Shown here: positions 7,888 to 18,044 of the stretch, one piece after another
Position numbering within the stretch: the first letter of the stretch is position 1
Layout: each line of letters opens with the position of its first letter
NCBI GenBank assembly: GCA_963734725.1
Contig: CAVTIX010000021.1
Span: 62,001 to 126,000, forward strand
From: DASXKD01 sp963734725
GTDB lineage: Bacteria > Actinomycetota > Actinomycetes > Streptosporangiales > Streptosporangiaceae
Direction of reading: 5' to 3'
DNA: 64,000 nucleotides
Made by a program: the position numbers and the translations under genes
The notes under the pieces: generated by a model
Databases searched by the model: none
Told to the model about the DNA's origin: nothing
Seen by the model: the letters and a program-made list of their open reading frames with translations, nothing else

Positions 7888-8682
7888 CTACAGCTCCGCC
7901 CGCGCGGTCATGTCCGCGCCGCATTCCGGCTTGCGGGCCTCGATCAAGAAGCGGCGGGAGTAGGCGACGAACGCCCCGGCGGTCTGGATGCGCTCGTGCA
8001 GGGCCTTCAGCCGGTCGCGGTATTGCTCGACGGTGAAGTCCGGGACGAACCAGATCACCTTGCGCAGGAAGTAGACCATCGCTCCGACATCGAAGAACTC
8101 CATTTTCAGCTCGGCGGTTCGCAGATCCACGACTTCCAGTCCGGCCTCCTCGGCCTCGGCCTGCGCCAGCTCGGGCTCGCGTCCACTCTGCCCCAGCGGT
8201 TGCAGGCCGAGGAAGAAGTCATAGACCTCGTGGCCGCTGTCTGGTCCGACCTGCTGGGAGAAATAGGTGCCGCCAGGGGCTAGGACGCGAGCGATCTCGT
8301 CCCAGTGGGCTTCCACCGGATGCCGGCTTGTGACCAGGTCGAAGGTGTCGTCGGCGAACGGCAGCGGCGGGTGGTCGTCATCGGCGACCACGATCACGCC
8401 CTTGCCGCGCAGGTTCTCCTGAGCGCGTTTAATGTTCGGCGGCCAGGACTCGGTGGCGACCATGGCCTTGCCGGCCCGTTGTGGTATCCCAGCCAGCACC
8501 TCGCCGCCGCCGGTCTGGATATCCAGTGCCACTGCGGCACGGCCGATCTTCTCGCCCATCAGCTTCTGGTACCCCCAGGGCGGGCGCTCCTCGGTAGCGC
8601 GGCCATCCAGCCAGGAGAAGTCCCAGCCGGTGACCTCGACGGCGGCGGCCTCTGCGATCAGTTCCTCGAAGCTCTTCTCCAT
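7888..8682 (-). CDS. Class I SAM-dependent methyltransferase
   Basis: This 264-residue protein has a Rossmann-type methyltransferase core: ALDIQTGGGEVL near residue 52 (motif I, SAM binding), PPLPFADDTFDLVTSRH near 105 (motif IV region) and EIARVLAPGGTYFSQQVG near 128 (motif V/VI). The N-terminal WDFSWLDGR and PPWGYQ are typical of a UbiE/ArsM-like subgroup common in actinobacteria with unknown substrate. It starts at ATG 8682 and is followed 3 nt later by the small acidic ORF. No pathway context is given by the neighbours. Confidence 0.85.
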   Translation of the reverse strand: MEKSFEELIAEAAAVEVTGWDFSWLDGRATEERPPWGYQKLMGEKIGRAAVALDIQTGGGEVLAGIPQRAGKAMVATESWPPNIKRAQENLRGKGVIVVADDDHPPLPFADDTFDLVTSRHPVEAHWDEIARVLAPGGTYFSQQVGPDSGHEVYDFFLGLQPLGQSGREPELAQAEAEEAGLEVVDLRTAELKMEFFDVGAMVYFLRKVIWFVPDFTVEQYRDRLKALHERIQTAGAFVAYSRRFLIEARKPECGADMTARAEL

Positions 8683-8730
8683 GACCTGTAATGATCGCGT
8701 GGCCGCTTGGCGGCAGGCCAGCCTGTTGCG

Positions 8731-10777
8731 CTAGCTCTGCAAGGGGAAATGGCAGGCGGCGACGTGGCCGGGCCCGAACGAGCGCAGTTGCGGCTCCTCC
8801 TCGGCGCACAGATCCTGCGCGAACGGGCACCGGGTCCGGAACCGGCAGCCCGATGGCGGGGTCACCGGACTGGGCAGCTCGCCCTTGATCCCCACGCCCT
8901 TCCTGGCTCGCGCTTCCGCCGGATCCGGGACCGGGATGGTCGCGATGAGCCCGGCCGTGTAGGGATGCGTGGCGCGCTGGTAGATGTCCTCCGCCGAGCC
9001 CATCTCGACCAGCTTGCCCAGGTACATGACACCGATCCGGTCGGCCATGTACTTGACCACCGCGAGATCGTGGGAGATGACGATGTAGGTGAGGCCGTGG
9101 TCCGCCTGGAGCCGCTTCATCAGGTTGAGCACCTGGGCCCTGATGGAGACATCAAGGGCGCTGACCGGTTCGTCGGCGACGATGACCTTGGGGCTCAGGG
9201 TGAGCGCCCGGGCCAGCCCGATCCGCTGGCGCTGCCCGCCGGAGAACTCATGCGGGTAACGCTCGACGGCGTCGCGCGGCAGCCCCACCTCATCGAGCAG
9301 TTCGAAAACGCGTTGCTGCTGTTCCTGGCGGGTCCCGACACGCTGGATGCTGAGCGGCTCGCGGATGATGGAGCCGACCCGCATCCTCGGGTCCAGGGAC
9401 GCGTAGGGATCCTGGAACATCAGCTGCAGGTGGCGTCGCTGCCTTCGCAGCTCTCCCCTGCTGAGCGCGGAAATGTCCTGGCCGTTCAGCAGCACCGAGC
9501 CGGCGTTCGGGCGCTCGAGCGCCACCACCACCCGCCCGATCGTGGTCTTACCGCAGCCCGACTCGCCGACCAGGCCGAACGTCTCTCCCGCAGCCACGGT
9601 GAACGAGACGTTGGAGACCGCATGCACGGCCGCGACCTGACGCTGCAAGATCGCCCCGGCGGTGACGGGGAACTCCTTGACCAGATCGCGCACCTCCAGC
9701 AGCGGGGGAACCGGCGCCGCGGCCGCCTCGCTGCCGGGTCCCGGCGCGCGGCCTGCGGCCACGGACGCGCGGGCTCTCGCACCGTTCCCGGTCCCGGCGT
9801 CGGCGGCCCCATCGACCGGGTGCCAGCACGAGAACAGGTGACCTGCGGTCTCCCCGGTCAGCGGCGGTTCCTGGTCGCGGCATTTGTCGGTGGCCCGGCT
9901 GCACCTCGGCGCGAACCGGCAGCCCGCCGGCGGCCGGGACAGATCCGGTGGCAGCCCGCCGATGGTGAGCAGCCGCCGGCTGCCGTCCTGGCTCAGCCGC
10001 GGAATGGATGCCAGCAGCGCACGGGTGTAGGGGTGGCGCATGTGCTGGAAAAGGTTCGGCGTCGTGGTGACCTCGACCATCCGGCCGGCGTACATCACCT
10101 GGACCCGGTCCGCATGCCCGGCGATCACCCCCATGTCGTGCGTGATCAGCAGCATCGCCATGCCGAGGCGATCCTTGAGGTCGTGCAACAGGGCGAGGAT
10201 CTGCGCCTGGATGGTGACGTCCAGGGCGGTGGTGGGCTCGTCGGCGATCAGCAGCTTGGGCTCACAGCTCAGCGCCATCGCGATCATCACCCGCTGGCGC
10301 ATGCCGCCGGAGAGCTGGTGCGGGTAGTCGCCGAGCCGTTCGGCCGGCCGGGGCAAGCCGACCAGGCCGAGCACTTCGGTGGCCCGGGCCATGGCCGCCG
10401 CCTTGCTCCCCCCCTTATGCAGCCGGACCGGCTCGGCCACCTGGTAGCCGATCGTCTTCGTGGGGTCCAGCGAGGTGAGCGGGTCCTGGAAGATCATGGC
10501 GACGTCGTTGCCGCGGATGGTGCGCAGCTCGGCGTCGCTCAGGCCGACCAGTTCCCTGCCGTCCAGCTTGACCGAGCCGCTGATGATCTTCCCGCCCGGT
10601 GGCAGCAGCCCCATGATGGACAAGCCGGTCATGGATTTCCCGCACCCCGACTCGCCGACCAGCCCCAGGGCCTCCCCCGGCTCGATGGACAGATCGACGT
10701 TGCCGACGGCATGGACTACGGACTTGGTCAGCTGGATGTGCGTCGAACAGGTCGCGGATCTCCAGGACGGGAGTCAT
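8731..10777 (-). CDS. Dipeptide/oligopeptide ABC importer, fused double ATPase (DppD-DppF type), frameshifted at the 5' end
   Basis: This is the energising subunit of the peptide importer encoded just upstream. Two nucleotide-binding domains are fused: domain 1 has GESGCGKS, LSGGMRQR and LLIADEPT; domain 2 has GESGCGKTT, FSGGQRQR and VIVADEPV. Each domain ends in the Cys-containing oligopeptide-ATPase C-terminal extension. The natural start is ATG 10777, overlapping the permease stop (ATGA). That frame gives MTPVLEIRDLFD and then fails at 10741. The rest (HIQLTKSVVHAVGNV onward) is in another frame with no start codon before the Walker A. A loss of 2 nt or gain of 1 nt between GAC and CAC explains this. 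It is either a sequencing indel or an inactivating lesion. Confidence 0.9.
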
Positions 10778-11691
10778 CGGCGGCGCAGCCTCACGTCCAG
10801 TGCGTCCCGGAGCGCGTCACCCAGCAGGTTGCAGGCCATCACGACCACGATGATGCAGATCCCGACCGGGTAGACCTGCCACCAGTAACCGTCCTGCAGG
10901 TAGGTGATCCCGTTGTTGAGCATGTCGCCCCAGTCGAAATTGGGGTAATGCAGGCCGAAACCGAGGAAGCCGAGGGTGGCGACGGCCAGGATCGCGTCGG
11001 CCACGGAGAACGTGGCGGTCACGATGATGACGCCGAGCGAGTTGGGCAGCAGGTGCCGGTTGATGAGCCGGATTCGCCCCGATCCCGCGGCGCGGGCCGC
11101 GGAGACGAAGTCCCGCACGCGCAGCGTGAGCACCTCACCCCGGACCAGCCGGGCCGGGACCTGCCAGGTGAAGATCCCGATGATCACGCTGAGCCCGAAA
11201 ACCGTCGCACCGTAGCGGACCGCGACGATCAGGATGACGAACAGGAACGGGATGGACAGCAGCACGTCCACGATCCGCATCAGGAACCCGTCGAACAGCC
11301 CGCCGGCCAGGCCGGCCACCGCGCCCCAGACCGCGCCGATGACCATGCCGATGAGCGCGGAGAGAAAACCGATCTCCAGCGCGGCCCGCCCGCCGATCAT
11401 CAGCTCCTCGAGCACGTCGAAGCCCTGGTTGTCGGTGCCCAGCGGGTGCCCGGTGGACGGCTGCACGTTGGTGGCCGTGAGGTCGGAGGTCAGCCCGCCG
11501 TGGTAGAACAGCGGCCCGAGGTAACAGAAGATCACGAAGAAGATCAGCGCGCCCAGCCCGAGGACGGCCAGCTTGTTCCGCGCGAACTCCCGTGCCGCCA
11601 GCCGCCAGCCGCTTTGCGGCGGGCCGACCGCGCCGCCCTCGGGTATGTGCTCCAGGCCCGGCGGCGGAAGTTCTGGGGCGATGTTGGTCAC
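10774..11691 (-). CDS. Peptide ABC importer permease, DppC/OppC type
   Basis: This 305-residue inner-membrane permease has six predicted transmembrane helices and an N-terminal cytoplasmic stretch of about 30 residues, as in DppC/OppC. The EAA loop that contacts the ATPase is visible as AARAAGSGRIRLINRHLLPN near residue 195. It pairs with the DppB-type permease 28 bp upstream, and its stop overlaps the ATPase start by 4 bp. Substrate is inferred from family only: dipeptides or oligopeptides, possibly another family-5 ligand. Confidence 0.92.
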   Translation of the reverse strand: MTNIAPELPPPGLEHIPEGGAVGPPQSGWRLAAREFARNKLAVLGLGALIFFVIFCYLGPLFYHGGLTSDLTATNVQPSTGHPLGTDNQGFDVLEELMIGGRAALEIGFLSALIGMVIGAVWGAVAGLAGGLFDGFLMRIVDVLLSIPFLFVILIVAVRYGATVFGLSVIIGIFTWQVPARLVRGEVLTLRVRDFVSAARAAGSGRIRLINRHLLPNSLGVIIVTATFSVADAILAVATLGFLGFGLHYPNFDWGDMLNNGITYLQDGYWWQVYPVGICIIVVVMACNLLGDALRDALDVRLRRR

Positions 11692-11719
11692 GGGATCATC
11701 TCCTGGGGAACGCGAGCCA

Positions 11720-12667
11720 TCAGACCAGCCGGATCCGCGGGTCGGCGACCGTCAGGGCGATGTCGGCGACGAAGTTCCCCACGACGACCAGGACCGCGCC
11801 CACCAGCGTGTAGGCGAGCATGATGGGGTAGTCGGCGGTGCCCAGCGCGTCGTAGAACAGCAGCCCGAGGCCGGGGAAGTTGAAGACCGCCTCACAGATC
11901 AGGTTGCCGGCCAGCAACGCCGGGATCGACAGGCCGATCAAGGTGATCATCGGCAGGAAGGCGTTGCGGACCAGGTGCCGCCACAGGACCAGCCGCTCCG
12001 GCAGCCCCTTGGCCCTGGCCGCCTTGATGTAGTCGTGGGCCAGCGTGTCGATCGCCGCCGACCGCATGTACCGGGAGTAACCGGCCAGCTCCAGCAGGGT
12101 CAGGCAGACGATCGGCAGCGTCATCGCGCGCCAGTCGAAGATGATCGAGATCATCGAGGTGGTCTGCGGGCCCTCGTAGCTGAAGATCGGGAACGTGATC
12201 GCGAACAGCTGGATGGCGATCAGGTAGAGGAAGAAGTCCGGCATCGCGTAGGTCACGAACGCGCCCGTGGTCACCACGGCGTCGCCGGCCGTGTTCCGCC
12301 GGACCGCCTGGTAGACGCCGAGCGGGATGGCGATCAGCACCGAGAGCAGCAGCGTGATCCCGGACAGGTACGCGCTGCGTAGCCATCGTTCCTGGAACAG
12401 CGCGGCCACGCTCTGGTTCAGCTTGTAGGAGTAGCCGAGGTTCCCGTGCAGCAACTGGTTGAGGTAGCGCAGGTACTGCTCGATCCACGGCTTGTCGAAG
12501 CCGTGCTGGGTGTTCCACTGCGCGATGGAGAACTTGTTCGCGTGCGGGCCGAGCACGTCGATGGCGGGCGTGGGGTAGATCACGTGCAGCATGAAGAAGA
12601 TGAAGATCGAGACGCCGAAGAGCACCACGATCGCCGTCAGCGAGCGGCGGATCAGGTAAGCCGTCAC
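11720..12667 (-). CDS. Peptide ABC importer permease, DppB/OppB type
   Basis: This is a 315-residue integral membrane protein starting MTAYLIRRSLTAIVVLFGVS, the typical DppB/OppB beginning with the first helix right at the N-terminus. A periplasmic loop follows, then five more helices. The EAA motif is AARAKGLPERLVLWRHLVRN near residue 215. GTG at 12667 is used as start. It is the second gene of the importer operon after the binding protein (135 bp gap, no obvious terminator). Confidence 0.92.
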   Translation of the reverse strand: MTAYLIRRSLTAIVVLFGVSIFIFFMLHVIYPTPAIDVLGPHANKFSIAQWNTQHGFDKPWIEQYLRYLNQLLHGNLGYSYKLNQSVAALFQERWLRSAYLSGITLLLSVLIAIPLGVYQAVRRNTAGDAVVTTGAFVTYAMPDFFLYLIAIQLFAITFPIFSYEGPQTTSMISIIFDWRAMTLPIVCLTLLELAGYSRYMRSAAIDTLAHDYIKAARAKGLPERLVLWRHLVRNAFLPMITLIGLSIPALLAGNLICEAVFNFPGLGLLFYDALGTADYPIMLAYTLVGAVLVVVGNFVADIALTVADPRIRLV

Positions 12668-12802
12668 ACCTCATGCCTCTGCTCAGGTGACGCGCCGTGC
12701 GTCACACCCCTGGCCGGGAGCCCCCGTCCCCACGGTGCCATCGGGGGACGGGGGCGTCCAGGCTCACACCCGCGCCGGGATGCCGCCCCGGCCACAGTCC
12801 GG

Positions 12803-14749
12803 CTATTTGGTCAGGTACATCAGCTCCGGGTTGAGGAAGTACTGGGTTGTCGCCTCGATCGCGGCCGGCTGGCCGGAGACGTTGTTCTTCCAGACGGTGA
12901 TGATGTCGTAGTTGGGCTGGAACAGGCTGGGCTGCACCCGGGTGAGGTAGGACGCTTCGGCCTTGACCGCGTCGGGGTTGTTGCTGGTGACCGACGCGTG
13001 GATCAGCTTGTCCGCCTGGGGGTCGCTGTAGAAACCGCCGTTGAGGGACCCCCCGGTGGTGAAGATGCCCAGGGTGGTCGGGTAGTAGGCGTCGGTGAAG
13101 CCGCCGTACACCGCCACCGCCCAGTCGTTGACGGTCTTCGGCGAGCCCGGGTCGTCGGCGACGGTGATGACGTGGTTGAACGTGCCGCTTTGCAGGGTGA
13201 TGTTGATGCCGACCTTCTTCGCGTCTGAGGCCCAGGCGGTCACCTGTTCGCCGAAGATGACCGGGTCGCTGGCGTAGAGCACGTTGAAAGAGATCTTGGT
13301 CCCGGCCGGGATGCCGGCGCCGCACTCACCCGGGCCGGTGCCCGGCTTCGCGCAGGTGCTGGCGCCGCCGGGCACCACGTGCCAGCCGTGCGACTTCAGC
13401 AGGCTGGCCGCCGTGGCGACGCTGTAGGGGTAGGGGTTCTTCAGCGCGTTCTCGGGGGTGTACGGCGAGGTGGGCACCGAGGGAATCGGCCCGTACGCAA
13501 GGCCGCCGGCGCCGTGGAAGAAGGCCTTGATGTAGCCTTCCTGGTTTTCCAGGTGCGCCAGGGCCTGCCGGATGTAGAACTGCCTGATGATGTTGTTGAA
13601 ATCGCCGGTCTTGTCGGCGAAGTTGTAGTTCGCGTAGGCGAATCCCCAGCCGGGGTAGCCGAAGACGTGATACCCGGCCGCCTTGACCGCGCCCTGCTGC
13701 GGCACGTCGTTCAGCGGCATGTAGCCGAGGTCGACACTGTGCGACAGGACCGCGTTGAACTCGGCGGTGTCGGAGGTGTACGGAACCGCCTGCACGGTCG
13801 GGACGATGGCTGACTTGGGGCCGCCGTACTTCGGGTTCGGCGCCATGGTGTACCCGCCGGTGGTGTTGTTGAACTGCGTCAGCCGGTACGGCCCGTCCAC
13901 GACCTGCCACAGCGGGTTCGTCGCGTAGGTGCCGGTCGAGCCGGACTGCTTGGCCAGGAAGTCGTAGATCTTCTTCGCGTTCGCCGGGTTGGTGAAGTCC
14001 AGGAGCGGGCCGTTCGCCGAGGCCTTGGCCCAGGCGTGCGCCGGTATCGGCTGGATGTAGTACAGCCCGTCCGCGGTGAACCAGGCCGGGTTGACCGCCT
14101 TGTTCAGGTTGATGACCAGCGTCGTGGCGTTCGGCGCGCTGGCGCTGACCACCTGGTCCGGTATCCCGAGGTGCGGGGTGTACTGTCCCCAGTTGGCCCC
14201 GCTCTCATGCACGGCGGCGCGGATCATGTCGAGGAAGAACAGGGCGTCCTTGGCGGTCAGCGGCTGGCCGTCCGACCACCGGTAGCTGGTCTTCATGTGG
14301 ACCGTCACGGTCTTGTCGCCATTGGAGAACGCCGGCGGGTCGGCCAGGCTCATCGACGGCACCACGACCGGGCGGACCCCGTTGCCGTACCAGTACAGCG
14401 GCCGCCACATCAGGTACTGGAAGGTGTTAATCGTGCCGGTCGAGTAGTTGGCGCCGGGCGTCACCGGGAAGATCCAGGTGGGTGCGGTGCCGGGCGACTC
14501 CGCCCAGGTGAGCGTGCCGGCGTGCGGGGTGCCGCTGGCCGGCGGCACCGAGCCGAACGCGCCAGACGTGCTGGCCACCGATCCGCTGGAGTTGGCCTTG
14601 GAACAGGCCGCCAGTCCCGCGGCGGCGGTCACCGCGCATACGGCCAGCGCCATGACCCGGCCCGGGAGGCGCACCGGCTTCCCCCGCGATCTTGCTGTCC
14701 CCGTTCCGGGCTCCGGCTTCTGTGTCTGGGCTATGTGCGGGCGAGTCAT
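12803..14749 (-). CDS. Extracellular solute-binding lipoprotein, family 5 (peptide binding)
   Basis: This 648-residue lipoprotein is the substrate receptor of the ABC importer. I set the start at ATG 14749, not at the longer frame from 14872, because GGGAAGGCGG precedes it and it gives a proper lipoprotein signal: a basic n-region, MALAVCAVTAAAG and a lipobox LAAC with Cys near 49. The mature part has SBP_bac_5 features such as TVTVHMKTSYRWSDGQPLTAKD near 150. Length is at the long end for the family (usually 520-600). It heads the operon and diverges from the CocE-type hydrolase gene, so 14750-14886 should hold both promoters. Confidence 0.92.
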   Translation of the reverse strand: MTRPHIAQTQKPEPGTGTARSRGKPVRLPGRVMALAVCAVTAAAGLAACSKANSSGSVASTSGAFGSVPPASGTPHAGTLTWAESPGTAPTWIFPVTPGANYSTGTINTFQYLMWRPLYWYGNGVRPVVVPSMSLADPPAFSNGDKTVTVHMKTSYRWSDGQPLTAKDALFFLDMIRAAVHESGANWGQYTPHLGIPDQVVSASAPNATTLVINLNKAVNPAWFTADGLYYIQPIPAHAWAKASANGPLLDFTNPANAKKIYDFLAKQSGSTGTYATNPLWQVVDGPYRLTQFNNTTGGYTMAPNPKYGGPKSAIVPTVQAVPYTSDTAEFNAVLSHSVDLGYMPLNDVPQQGAVKAAGYHVFGYPGWGFAYANYNFADKTGDFNNIIRQFYIRQALAHLENQEGYIKAFFHGAGGLAYGPIPSVPTSPYTPENALKNPYPYSVATAASLLKSHGWHVVPGGASTCAKPGTGPGECGAGIPAGTKISFNVLYASDPVIFGEQVTAWASDAKKVGINITLQSGTFNHVITVADDPGSPKTVNDWAVAVYGGFTDAYYPTTLGIFTTGGSLNGGFYSDPQADKLIHASVTSNNPDAVKAEASYLTRVQPSLFQPNYDIITVWKNNVSGQPAAIEATTQYFLNPELMYLTK

Positions 14750-14886
14750 CGCAGCCGCCTTCCCTCGTTGGACCAACGTCGTGCCCCGGGCCCGTAGCTG
14801 GCGTACGCCCTGCTGACGCGCTTGCGTGAGCATATTGAACAGCCGTATAAAGTCTGACCCGAGAATTATCACAAGTTGTTATCGAT

Positions 14887-16980
14887 ATGGGCGCACACGG
14901 GAGGAGCTGCCGCGTTGAGCAGCGACGACGCAGTGATGGCCGGCGAGCGCCCGGCCCGGGCCCGGCCCGGGTGCGCACGATCGAGCACACGTGGATACCG
15001 ATGCCCGACGGGACCAGGCTGGCCGCAAGGATCTGGCTGCCGGAGAATGCGCAGGCGGCACCGGTCCCGGCGATCCTCGACTTCCTGCCCTACCGGCAGG
15101 GCGACCTGATGGCCGCGCGGGACGCGGCGCTCTACCCCTACTTCGCCGGGCACGGCTACGCCTGCGCCCGGGTGGATCTGCGCGGCACCGGCAACTCCGA
15201 GGGCATCATTCACGACGAATACACCCCGCAGGAGCTGCAGGACGGCTGCGACGTGATCGCCTGGCTGGCCGCCCAGCCGTGGTGCGACGGGCACGTCGGC
15301 ATGACCGGTATCTCCTGGGGCGGCTTCAACAGCCTCCAGGTCGCGGCCCGGCGCCCGGCCGCCCTGCGGGCGGTCCTCACCTTGTGCGCCAGCGACGACC
15401 GGTACACCGACGACGTTCACTACCGGGGCGGCTGCCTGCTCGCCGTTAACATGCTGCAGTGGGCGGTCTCGATGCTGACCTGGAACGCCCTGCCGCCCGA
15501 CCCGGCGGTCGCAGGCCCCGCCTGGCGCGAGCGGTGGCTGGAGCGGCTGACCCTGACGCCCGCATTCCTCGAGCCATGGATGTCGCACCAGCTCCGGGAC
15601 GGCTACTGGCGCCACGGGTCGGTGGGCGAGGATTACTCGGCGATCGAGGTACCGGTCTACGCGGTCGGCGGCTGGTCCGACGGCTACACCGATGCCATCC
15701 CGCGCCTGCTGGCCGGCCTGGCCGGGCCGCGCAAGGGCCTGATCGGCCCGTGGTCACACGCGTTCCCGAACGACTCCGTGCCCGGGCCCGAGATCGGGTT
15801 CCTCGGCGAGGCGCTGCGGTGGTGGGACCACTGGCTCAAGGGGATCGACACCGGGATCATGGACGAGCCGATGCTCCGGGTCTGGATGCAGGAGTACACG
15901 CCGCCCGCGCCGCACCACCCGCGCTGGCCGGGGCGCTGGGTGGCCGAGCCGTGCTGGCCGCCGGCCGGCGCCGCCGCCCGCGCCCGGCGGCTCTACCTCC
16001 GGGCCGACGGGAACGGCGCGCTGTCCGGCCGCCCCGGCGACGGGGAACAGCGCGCGCACCGGGGCGAGCAGACCGCCGGACTCGATGCCGGGGCGCTCAC
16101 CGCCGACGGGGGCTTCGGGGACTGGCCGGGGGACCAGCGCGGCGAAGACGGCCGCTCGCTCAGCTTCACCTCACCGCCGCTCGAGGAGCCGGTCGAGATC
16201 CTCGGCAATCCGCGGGTGCGGCTGAGCGTCATCAGCGACCGCCCCGGGGCGAGCATCGTGGCCCGCCTGTGCGACGTCGCGCCCACCGGGGAATCCCTGC
16301 TGGTCACCCGGGACCTGTTCAACCTCACCCACCGGGAGGGCCACGACCGGGCCGTGCCCCTCGTGCCCGGCGAGGCCGTCACCGTCGAGTTCCCGCTGAA
16401 GATCATCGCGCATCGGTTCGGCGCCGGGCACCGGATCCGCCTGTCCGTCTCCACCACGTACTGGCCCTGGATGTGGCCACACCCGGAACCGGTGACGCTG
16501 GGCCTGTCCTGCGGGCGGGACAGTCTTCTGGAGCTTCCGGTGCGCGAACCCCGGGCGGAGGACGACCGCCTGGCGTCGTTCGGGCCGCCGGAGCGGCCGG
16601 CGGGCCTCGCGACCGAGGTGCTGTCAAGGCGGCCGACGCAGCGGACCATCAGGCACAACCTCGCGGACGGATCCGCCGAGGTGATCTTCGACTGGGACGT
16701 CGGCGGGAACTTCCGCCTGGTCGATGCGGGGATCGAGGCCGACGGGTCCAACGTCACCAGCTACCGGATCGCGGCCGGCCAGCCACTGTCCGCTGAAGTG
16801 CGCACCGACCAGTCCGCGTCACTGCGCTCGGAGCGCCACAACGTGGCCGTTCAGGCGACCGGGCACATGACGGCGGGCCCGGCGACGTTCCTGGTGACGC
16901 TCGGCCTGGACGCCCGCGAGGACGGCCACCGGGTGCACTCCCGCCAGTGGCACCTGGAGTTCCGCAGGAACGGCACCTGA
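14887..16980 (+). CDS. CocE/NonD (X-Pro dipeptidyl-peptidase, S15-like) family hydrolase
   Basis: This is a serine hydrolase of about 670-697 residues: an alpha/beta hydrolase domain with a helical cap and a C-terminal jelly-roll domain typical of CocE and X-Pro peptidases. The nucleophile is in GISWGG, the acid is probably in GWSDGYTD, and the histidine is in GPWSHAF. Family members act on X-Pro peptides or on esters. ATG 14887 and GTG 14971 are both possible starts; conserved sequence (VRTIEHTWIPMPDG) begins at the latter, so the first 28 residues may not be translated. It is followed by a Rieske oxygenase after 1 bp. Confidence 0.9.
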   Translation: MGAHGRSCRVEQRRRSDGRRAPGPGPARVRTIEHTWIPMPDGTRLAARIWLPENAQAAPVPAILDFLPYRQGDLMAARDAALYPYFAGHGYACARVDLRGTGNSEGIIHDEYTPQELQDGCDVIAWLAAQPWCDGHVGMTGISWGGFNSLQVAARRPAALRAVLTLCASDDRYTDDVHYRGGCLLAVNMLQWAVSMLTWNALPPDPAVAGPAWRERWLERLTLTPAFLEPWMSHQLRDGYWRHGSVGEDYSAIEVPVYAVGGWSDGYTDAIPRLLAGLAGPRKGLIGPWSHAFPNDSVPGPEIGFLGEALRWWDHWLKGIDTGIMDEPMLRVWMQEYTPPAPHHPRWPGRWVAEPCWPPAGAAARARRLYLRADGNGALSGRPGDGEQRAHRGEQTAGLDAGALTADGGFGDWPGDQRGEDGRSLSFTSPPLEEPVEILGNPRVRLSVISDRPGASIVARLCDVAPTGESLLVTRDLFNLTHREGHDRAVPLVPGEAVTVEFPLKIIAHRFGAGHRIRLSVSTTYWPWMWPHPEPVTLGLSCGRDSLLELPVREPRAEDDRLASFGPPERPAGLATEVLSRRPTQRTIRHNLADGSAEVIFDWDVGGNFRLVDAGIEADGSNVTSYRIAAGQPLSAEVRTDQSASLRSERHNVAVQATGHMTAGPATFLVTLGLDAREDGHRVHSRQWHLEFRRNGT

Positions 16981-16981
16981 T

Positions 16982-18037
16982 ATGCGCAGCGTGCTCGCCT
17001 GGGACTGGTACCGCGACCCGCGGGTGCTGGACGTCGAGGAACGGCGGCTGTTCCGGCCGAGCTGGCAGTACGTCGGGCCGCTGGAGGGCCTGCGGCGGCC
17101 GGGTGACCATGTGGTCGGCCGGGTGTCGCGCGTTCCGGTGCTGGTGGTGCGGGGCGGGGACGGCGGACTGCGCGGCTTCCTCAACGTCTGCCGCCACCGG
17201 GGCAGCCTGGTCGTCCCGGCCGACGGGAACGCGCCGCGGCTGCGCTGCCCCTACCACGCCTGGACCTACAACCTCGACGGGACGCTGCGGTCGGCGCCGC
17301 AGTGCGGCCCGGAGATCGAGGCGGAGCTTCCACAGCTTGGTCTGGTGCCGGTGCGGGTCGCGACGTTCGGGCCGTTCGTGTTCGTCAACACCTCCGCCGA
17401 CGGCCCGCCGCTCGAAGAGGTCATCGGCGATCTGAGCGAGGTCATCGCCGGGGTCGGCCTCGACCTGGACGGGCTGCGCCGCCGCCAGCGATTCGACTAC
17501 ACGCTGCCTGCGAACTGGAAGATTCATCTCGAGAACTACCTCGAGTGCTACCACTGCCCGGTGGCACACCCGGGGTTCTCGGCGGTGATGGAGGTGGGCC
17601 CCGGCCGCTACGAGCTGACGGCGGCCACCCACCGGCTGAGCCACCGGGCGCCGGTACGCGGGGCCGCCGCCTTCACGACCGGGAGCGTCATCGCGGGCAG
17701 CTATCACCTGCTGCTGCCGAACGTGAAGATCAACATCAACCCGGGCCGGCAGAACCTGTCCATCGGGCCGGTGTATCCCGATGGAGTGGACAAGACCTGG
17801 GGGTTCCTCGACTACTACTTCGGCGCCGATGCCGACGAGGCGTGGATCGAGCAGATGATGGCCTTCGACGGCGAGGTCGGCGACCAGGACGCCGCCCTGG
17901 TTGCTGCCGCCCAGGCCGGCGTGGCGGGCAGCTGGATCGACCGGGGGCGGATCCTGCCGCAGGAGCGGCTCCTCGCCGACTTCCAGCGCTACGTGCACGC
18001 CGCCTGCGCCGATGAGGTCCCGGTGGGGCTCGGCTAA
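16982..18037 (+). CDS. Rieske-type aromatic ring-hydroxylating oxygenase, alpha subunit
   Basis: This 351-residue iron-dependent oxygenase component has an N-terminal Rieske [2Fe-2S] domain: CRHRG near residue 64 and CPYHAW near 84, giving CxH plus CxxH. The mononuclear iron site motif ENYLECYHCPVAHPG lies near 182, where two histidines bind catalytic iron and the acidic residue bridges subunits. It overlaps the same transcript as the upstream hydrolase (1 bp gap), so the pair may hydrolyse and oxidise one substrate. No reductase or ferredoxin gene is adjacent. The aromatic or quaternary-amine substrate cannot be named. Confidence 0.9.
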   Translation: MRSVLAWDWYRDPRVLDVEERRLFRPSWQYVGPLEGLRRPGDHVVGRVSRVPVLVVRGGDGGLRGFLNVCRHRGSLVVPADGNAPRLRCPYHAWTYNLDGTLRSAPQCGPEIEAELPQLGLVPVRVATFGPFVFVNTSADGPPLEEVIGDLSEVIAGVGLDLDGLRRRQRFDYTLPANWKIHLENYLECYHCPVAHPGFSAVMEVGPGRYELTAATHRLSHRAPVRGAAAFTTGSVIAGSYHLLLPNVKININPGRQNLSIGPVYPDGVDKTWGFLDYYFGADADEAWIEQMMAFDGEVGDQDAALVAAAQAGVAGSWIDRGRILPQERLLADFQRYVHAACADEVPVGLG

Positions 18038-18044
18038 CAGGCCA

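Noticed and set aside
8707..11823. A 1,038-codon open frame on the plus strand opposite the peptide importer genes.
   Set aside because: Composition is Arg/Gly/Pro/His-rich and the opposite strand encodes clear ABC proteins; a high-GC antisense shadow.
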